Source: Diatrype stigma | Lineage: Eukaryota; Ascomycota; Sordariomycetes; Xylariales; Diatrypaceae | NCBI GenBank assembly: GCA_022225965.2 | Contig: JAKJXP020000132.1 | Coordinates: 45,122-109,121 of the forward strand | Length of the DNA stretch: 64,000 nt | Reading direction: 5' to 3' | The notes under the pieces: model-generated | Database searches by the model: none | Told to the model about the DNA's origin: nothing | The model's input: the letters and a program-made list of their open reading frames with translations, nothing else | Made by a program: the position numbers and the translations under genes | In this document: in pieces, positions 58,642-64,000 of the stretch | Layout of the letters: each line of letters opens with the position of its first letter | How positions within the stretch are numbered: the stretch's first letter is position 1

Positions 58642-60627
58642 ATGGCGATATCCAACGTGGCTACTCTTCCAGAAATCATCCTTCCCAATGAATGGGACAC
58701 AACACTGGAGGACTACGCTTTTCCACTGGAGAGATGCTCAAGCTGCACATGGGGAGGGGATCGATATCAACTCCGTGATATAGAATTCCTACCAATCGAG
58801 AAGTTTCAAAGATCTGCTAGGCCCAGCTGCACCTCGTGCCAGATATTGAAAAGTCTCTTGGAATCAGTCCCTACATATGAGGGGGGGTATTACTACGTCA
58901 GCGTGAGCCGCAAAGGCTATCAACTAATACCCAAAGACACTAGTAGGCCCTGGGCAGGATATGACATTTTCATTCCGGCCCAGGCGGACCGTGCGCCTTG
59001 TGGGATACCGCCGAGGGAATTGCCAGAAAGGCGGGATTCTTTGCACAGGGGGGTAGAGTGGGCACAACTTCAGATCTCGTCCTGCCTTGCATCGCATACG
59101 CAATGTCGAGTGGATGAATCAACGTTTCTCCCAACAAGGCTGATCAACGTGGAGCCCGAGGACTCGTCTGGGAGTGTGGTTCTCCAAAAGAGCTTGCACA
59201 TTCCGTCGGGGGCCCGATATGTGGCCTTGAGCTACTGCTGGGGAGGTTATGAGCCCCCATGTCGGACTACAACGTCAAACCTATCGGAGAGACAGCAACG
59301 CATTCCATGGGACAGTTTCCCGAAGACTCTACAAGATGCCATCAAGTTTACCAGATCATTGGGTATCCTGTATCTGTGGATCGACTGCGTCTGTATCGTC
59401 CAGGACGACGAGAAAGATTGGATGCATGAGGCTGGGAAGATGTTTCACGTGTATAAAAACTCATATGTCACCCTTGCTGCCGGCGGAAAAGACAGTCGCA
59501 TGAGCCTCTGGAATAGCAAAGATAATAAGAATAACAAGGGAGTCGAGCAGATTGCAATACTTCGATTGGGAGAGAAGCGCTGGCCACTGTATAGACAGGA
59601 TGCGCATCTTCCCTACTACCAGTGGGGCAGTGTTCGAACACACTGGCAGAGACCAGGCTGGTATGCTCTGTTCGAAAGAGCTTGGGCATACCAAGAACGT
59701 CTGATCTCCCCGAGAGTTGTATTCTTCGCTGGTGACGAATTGGCTTTCTGGTGTTCCACGGGAGCGACGTGTCAATGTGGTGCCGACACCGCCAGGCTGT
59801 CCGCCGACAAGTTCGGCACGATCAATTCCCCAAAGGTGCAGTTTTCCATCCATTTTGGGTCTCATATAGACGAAAGTGAGGCACACTCCACCGTCCGAAA
59901 CCTCGCCGATGGTGGTGTCGAGGGCTTTGGGGTATCTCAAACTTGGAGAAACATGGTCAAGTACTACTCCGAGCTCAAGTTGACCACGGCTAGCGATCGA
60001 CTCTTAGCTATCGGAGCAGTTGCTGAGCAGGTTCAATCAAAAAGGCCAGGCGATCAATACCTCGCGGGCCTTTGGCGGAACTCGTTGCACAGAGACCTAC
60101 TTTGGATGACCCCCGAGGAAGCCTTTCATGTTCGTGGCCCGACCTGGTCATGGGCATCGTGGTCTTCTAAGGGGCATAGCTTGAAGATCAAGTACGGACA
60201 TTACGACCACATCGACCTCAAGCCTCTCGCAGAGATCCTGGAGACGACTTGCAACTATGTTGACAACAATCCGTTCGGCGCAGTTCTGAGCGGCAGGTTA
60301 GTCCTGCGCGGACGCTTGTTGGATTGCCGGTACACATCTGCGGGCGGTGAAATGGGGGTGCTGTCCTGCCAGATGAGCGTTATCAGGGCATCCGGGGTTT
60401 GGCTGGATCAAGGGAACCGAGTGTTGCACCCACAACATCTGCACTTACTTGAGATTAGTGGTAGTAGGGAAGGAATTCCGCGTGCACGAAGGTGCTACCT
60501 AATACTGCGCCCCTTGAACCACCAAAGTGGAGTATATGCCAGAAGTGGGATGGCATATTTTGAAGGGATAAAGCGTTGCAACAAGTTGGCTAGATTGGGC
60601 ATTATCAAGACTTGTACGATCATCTGA
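58642..60627 (+). CDS. HET-domain heterokaryon-incompatibility family protein
   Basis: Single-exon gene of 661 residues. HET-domain proteins trigger programmed cell death when genetically different hyphae fuse, and many act as self/non-self or innate-immunity effectors. The HET domain spans about 193-370, with its three hallmark blocks: YVALSYCWGG (193-202), TLQDAIKFTRSLGILYLWID plus CVCIVQDD (229-256), and RAWAYQERLISPRVVFF. The N-terminal 35-80 region has CSSCTWGG and CTSCQILK, the usual cysteine-bearing lead-in for this class. The C-terminal half (HVRGPTWSWASW near 495) is also typical of fungal HET proteins, with no NACHT or WD repeats, so it is a stand-alone HET protein. No specific het locus can be named. 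It converges on the PTH11-like gene 371 bases away. Confidence 0.93.
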   Translation: MAISNVATLPEIILPNEWDTTLEDYAFPLERCSSCTWGGDRYQLRDIEFLPIEKFQRSARPSCTSCQILKSLLESVPTYEGGYYYVSVSRKGYQLIPKDTSRPWAGYDIFIPAQADRAPCGIPPRELPERRDSLHRGVEWAQLQISSCLASHTQCRVDESTFLPTRLINVEPEDSSGSVVLQKSLHIPSGARYVALSYCWGGYEPPCRTTTSNLSERQQRIPWDSFPKTLQDAIKFTRSLGILYLWIDCVCIVQDDEKDWMHEAGKMFHVYKNSYVTLAAGGKDSRMSLWNSKDNKNNKGVEQIAILRLGEKRWPLYRQDAHLPYYQWGSVRTHWQRPGWYALFERAWAYQERLISPRVVFFAGDELAFWCSTGATCQCGADTARLSADKFGTINSPKVQFSIHFGSHIDESEAHSTVRNLADGGVEGFGVSQTWRNMVKYYSELKLTTASDRLLAIGAVAEQVQSKRPGDQYLAGLWRNSLHRDLLWMTPEEAFHVRGPTWSWASWSSKGHSLKIKYGHYDHIDLKPLAEILETTCNYVDNNPFGAVLSGRLVLRGRLLDCRYTSAGGEMGVLSCQMSVIRASGVWLDQGNRVLHPQHLHLLEISGSREGIPRARRCYLILRPLNHQSGVYARSGMAYFEGIKRCNKLARLGIIKTCTII

Positions 60628-60998
60628 AGGTAGGCATACCTCTTAGAGCCGACCACATGGGTACATTGCAAATCCGACGAAGTTCTTCATACTTTTCATT
60701 AACATGCGGCGATTTGTGATTGAAGATATCTTCTCGGAGACAGGAAGTGGGCTATCTAGCGCCTTGGGAGTGTGTATGTCTTACATAGATATAGTCAGAT
60801 GCACGACCCAGGTCGCTCCCCTTTTTCTTTCAGGGGCTCGTAAAAGGGTGGAACTCTCATCGAGCCTATATGCCCCCTCTTCTTGTCTCTTCAGATCTGT
60901 AGCAGAGGGTCCAAAACATGGTTCTTAGCTCAGTTTATAGTTATTCGCAACAACCCTTAGTCGTCATCCCTATGAAACTATCGATATATGACTCAAAG
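60628..60998. other. Convergent intergenic region, HET and PTH11-like
   Basis: 371 bases between two 3' ends. No gene seen; probably overlapping 3' UTRs. Confidence 0.5.
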
Positions 60999-62301
60999 TC
61001 AGATTGGCAAGTTATTTTGCCGAGATTCCATCAATATATATGTCCTATCAGTGTCACGGGTGTCATTCGTCGTGTCCACTCTTCGAACAAATCTTTGACA
61101 GAAGCGCCTATAAGGGGAGGGCGTCGAACCATGTGTTGGCCTTGGCACCCCGAAGATATACATGCAGAAAAACGCTTTACTTGCAGGCGCGCAGGCTATA
61201 GCAACAGCAATGGTGCACTCAATAAGCCTATTAGGCATTTATGGTTAATAACAATATCTTAGCTTGTTGTAGGTAGTGCTTGACGATTACTCACATCCAA
61301 GCCATCCATGCTATCCCTGTTCCCAGCGTGACCACTGGGCCCATTACCCGGAACCTATAGACTATCGACACACTGGATGCCGCAATTCCACTGAAGACCA
61401 TATTAGTGAGATGCGTATGGGTCTCAAACATTGAAGGAAGAGATGTGTATGCTGGGTTACTGGTTTCACTTACAGTATGCCAGTGGAAAACACAGCACCC
61501 AGTCCGATTTTCTTCATAAGTGGAAGCTTCAGGTGAAAGATGACAGGGATGGGGATACAGAAAATCACAAGGTCAGTCACAATAGCAACGAGACCGGAGA
61601 AAACAGAGGCTGTTGCAGAAGCGCGAGTGCATCGCATCTGGCTCTCAAATGCTGGATTCTGATCCCTTACATCACAATCGGCGAGAATGATTGGTATAGC
61701 ACCTAGGAAAAGAAGCGCCGAAGACACGAGTACGGAATAGGAGGACCAGCGCAGCCATCCGTGAACGCCAAACAGCTTGATATAAAGGCAGGGAATAGAC
61801 GCCTTGGTTGTCCAAAGCGCAGATAGTACATTGATATGGAAAGCTACACCTTTCTGTGAAGATTATGTATTGGTCAGCAAGAGGCAGAGAGCACTCAGCG
61901 AAAAAGATTATTGCCTACCTTGATTGACCGTTTGGTAGACGCTGTTGGATCAATGAATGCTGTTTTTCAATTCGTCAGCATTCCACCCAGTTGATACGTG
62001 TCTTCGCTGTTATTCTTACCGCGAATCATGTAGTAGCTAGTTATGAACATCGCCGCCGTGAAGAAGAGACCAATGATTGAGAGACCTTAGTGGATTTGGA
62101 ACATCAGCACAGCTTGTTGAAAATCAGGTACAAACTTTGGGTAGTTGACATACAGTCGTCGATTCCTAGCCTTTTATATTGCTTGATACTGACTATAAGA
62201 CGAACAACAACGAAGAAAGTAGCAATAAGAAGCGATGTTACCCCCAGGACGAGATATGCCTGTGGTGAGACGCCGTCGTTAGCAGGAGTAGTATCCTCCA
62301 T
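60999..62301 (-). CDS. PTH11-type seven-helix membrane protein (fungal rhodopsin-like domain)
   Basis: Predicted integral membrane protein of the PTH11/fungal rhodopsin-like superfamily, putative G-protein-coupled receptors first known from appressorium signalling. Exons (minus strand, my model): 62301-62154, 62085-62020, 61959-61919, 61853-61474, 61390-61295 and 61227-60999, giving 319 residues with phases consistent throughout. Helix 1 is VLGVTSLLIATFFVVVRL; the joint of exons 1 and 2 gives RLGIDDCLSIIGLFFTAAM, matching the family's LGxDD loop before helix 2. Exon 4 holds three helices, including FSGLVAIVTDLVIFCIPIPV. Exons 5-6 join to IAWMAWMLIECTIAVAIACAPASKAFF, the final helix motif (E...A.ICA..P). 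There is no N-terminal CFEM domain and the tail is short (about 60 residues). Ligand unknown. Six exons in 1.3 kb make it the most intron-rich gene here. Confidence 0.88.
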
Positions 62302-63587
62302 CTTTGAGTAGAGTAACCATAACACAATAGAAAAGAATGACGGGCTAGTTCTTGTATTTAAAGCTTGTGGTTTTAAGGAAAGCAAGCCCTGCGAAATAGC
62401 ACGGCTGAACTGTGGACTGAAAGAGGTATACAGGGAGAGATGTCCAAATCCCAGCTGAATGCTAGGTACTGTGGTGTAACCACCTACAAGCTGTACATGT
62501 ATAGATACACTCATTGGTCTTCTTCCTAGAATGCCACTTTGGAGTCAATGGATTGGTCAGAAGATTACATAGCACTATATTGAACGGTTCATCTTGAATT
62601 AATGGATTTACCCCCTTTTCTATGCAGCGCTTTTACTAGGCTGCTATTAGGATTTATTGAACTTGAATGCCCGTTATGGGTGACATGGAATTTCGCTTGT
62701 ATCTCTGCGTATCTCAAAAAGAAACAGGGAAATCGTACAACTAAATTTAGACAGGCTGATTGCGATGGTGAATCATTTGCATCGCCCCCACACGGTTACT
62801 CCCTGCGAAATCCTAAAGGAGGATGTTACATTCGTATTTATAATATCGAGACGGCCCAAACCCTGGGCTGACAACACAGCCATACAATTAATGCCCCTTG
62901 ATGACACAAAAAGAATAACCTATACGAATTTTACTATCTAAATGACCAACATTAAGCTTATTCCTAAGGCAGCTCGCATGGGGGGAAGGATATAATATGA
63001 ATATGCGAGCAACAAGGGTGCGGCCAAAGGCTGACAATCCTATTAACTTTATTCTAATATGAAAACCATATCAGCTTTGGCCCATGAACAGTATCATCGA
63101 AGGCGGCAAGAGTATGAAGAGAACTGCTTGAATACGTAGCAACCCATTTTGAAACGTCAACTTGTCATTATGAATCCAAATCCGAATCGACCCTCGTCTA
63201 CATCTGGGTATAAGTCAGGATTGATATTATTGCTTGTGGCATGAAAACAAAGCTCCGCGACCATCATGAACACTCCGCAACTTAGAAGTTCGAACGCCCG
63301 GACTGTCTCCATGTCCAATAACACTGATCATGAGCTGTGTCCACTCTACTGTGGTACTGAGTTTCGTGACTGGTTATGTATATATTCATAATACTACATG
63401 CGTACATATAAAAGTAGGATATGGCATGAATTGGTAGTGTCTTGTTCAGATTCAGGACCTATGAAGACACGGACAACTTACCAGAGACGAGACCATATCA
63501 TCACGCCTTCCATCACATCCATCTACCCAGGCCAACCTTCGTCCCACAGAGTCCAACGCCAGCGTAGTGCTCAACACTAGTCGTTGA
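62302..63587. other. Intergenic, AT-rich
   Basis: Upstream of the PTH11-like gene. A 90-codon frame at 62602-62871 (+) has no recognisable features and I do not accept it. An ATG at 63266 opens about 40 codons that might be a first exon of the frame at 63588, which I could not confirm. Confidence 0.4.
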
Positions 63588-63973
63588 ACCGTCAAAGATC
63601 GGTTATTGGAACACATTTCCAGTTCTGCTATTGACACTCAGCAGCTCAACTCAATTCATGAGGCCCTCGAGCCAGAGGACGCACCAACGAGGGGGTCGGT
63701 GTCGAGAAGAATGGCGCTAATGTCAAAGAGGCTTCAGGTTGGACAGAAACTCCACGGCTTCGACCCCGTGTATACAAATCCGTTGAAATCGTGGGACCAA
63801 TCCACGAATTCCAGTAGGTCTATTGATTATCGTCAATCAACTCAATCAGAGCCCATCATCAATCTTACAACACCTTGGCTAAAATCAATCGTAGAGGTAC
63901 AGACAAAGCTCGTAGCCACCTCCCTCCGTCCCGGGCGGTTATATATATGCCTGGAGCGTTATGCCCAGGTGGG
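63588..63973 (+). CDS. Possible partial coding exon running off the window
   Basis: About 128 codons stay open from just after a TGA (63585) to the terminal poly-G; the first ATG is at 63711. The translation (around KDRLLEHISSSAIDTQQ and later KRLQVGQKLHGFDPVYTNP) is not low-complexity and has a soluble-protein composition, but I recognise no family. It could be an internal or first exon of a gene beyond the window, or chance. Confidence 0.22.
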
Positions 63974-63974
63974 T

Positions 63975-64000
63975 GGGGGGGGGGGGGGGGGGGGGGGGGG
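63975..64000 (+). repeat. Terminal poly-G run
   Basis: Twenty-six consecutive G up to the window edge, preceded by GGTGGGT. Its true length is unknown. Long G runs at contig ends are often sequencing or assembly artefacts. Confidence 0.9.

Overview
The window is nuclear DNA of a filamentous ascomycete, most likely a Sordariomycete. The signs are short spliceosomal introns (56-107 nt) with GTATGT/GTAAGT/GTGAGT donors and CTAAC-like branch points, strongly GC-rich codon third positions in several genes, and gene families typical of these fungi: a Crh cell-wall glycosidase, cellobiose dehydrogenase, a CYP52-like P450, a HET-domain protein and a PTH11-type receptor. The genus cannot be named from the sequence alone. 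I assigned thirteen complete protein genes and one clear pseudogene; exon limits below are my own splice models.

Layout. 1.7-3.3 kb: GPI-type Crh glucan/chitin transglycosylase (+). 4.9-7.0 kb: Aro8-like aminotransferase (+), tail to tail with a CYP52-like P450 (-, 7.5-9.4 kb). 12.3-14.2 kb: secreted GH20 beta-N-acetylhexosaminidase (-). 16.5-17.5 kb: decayed aldehyde dehydrogenase (-). 18.4-20.1 kb: intronless YtcJ-like amidohydrolase (+). 20.9-21.6 kb: class I O-methyltransferase (+). 22.6-24.2 kb: Nab2-like CCCH RNA-binding protein (+). 24.9-28.1 kb: mitochondrial protoporphyrinogen oxidase HEM14 with an unusual C-terminal extension (+). 30.2-32.5 kb: cellobiose dehydrogenase (+).

Two gene-poor blocks follow, 32.5-44.4 kb and 45.0-52.9 kb, separated only by a small SCOC-type coiled-coil gene. 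They hold microsatellites, hairpins, a 58-bp alternating pyrimidine-purine run and many TACCTA/TAGGTA-type motifs, but no protein gene I can support. After them come a small Ser-rich GPI-type protein (52.9-53.4 kb), a FYVE + C2HC + RING ubiquitin-ligase candidate (54.7-56.7 kb, -), and a HET protein (58.6-60.6 kb, +) converging on a six-exon PTH11-like seven-helix gene (61.0-62.3 kb, -). The last 400 bases hold an open frame that runs into a terminal poly-G run.

How the genes relate. Most are unrelated housekeeping genes (heme synthesis, mRNA binding, amino-acid transamination, endosome/ubiquitin, vesicle coiled coil). Wall and biomass functions recur (Crh, GH20, cellobiose dehydrogenase). 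The ALDH relic, amidohydrolase and O-methyltransferase could be remains of a small accessory metabolic locus, but nothing in the sequence links them functionally. I found no convincing new multi-gene system. The best leads are the roughly 240-residue HEM14 extension and the FYVE-C2HC-RING architecture.
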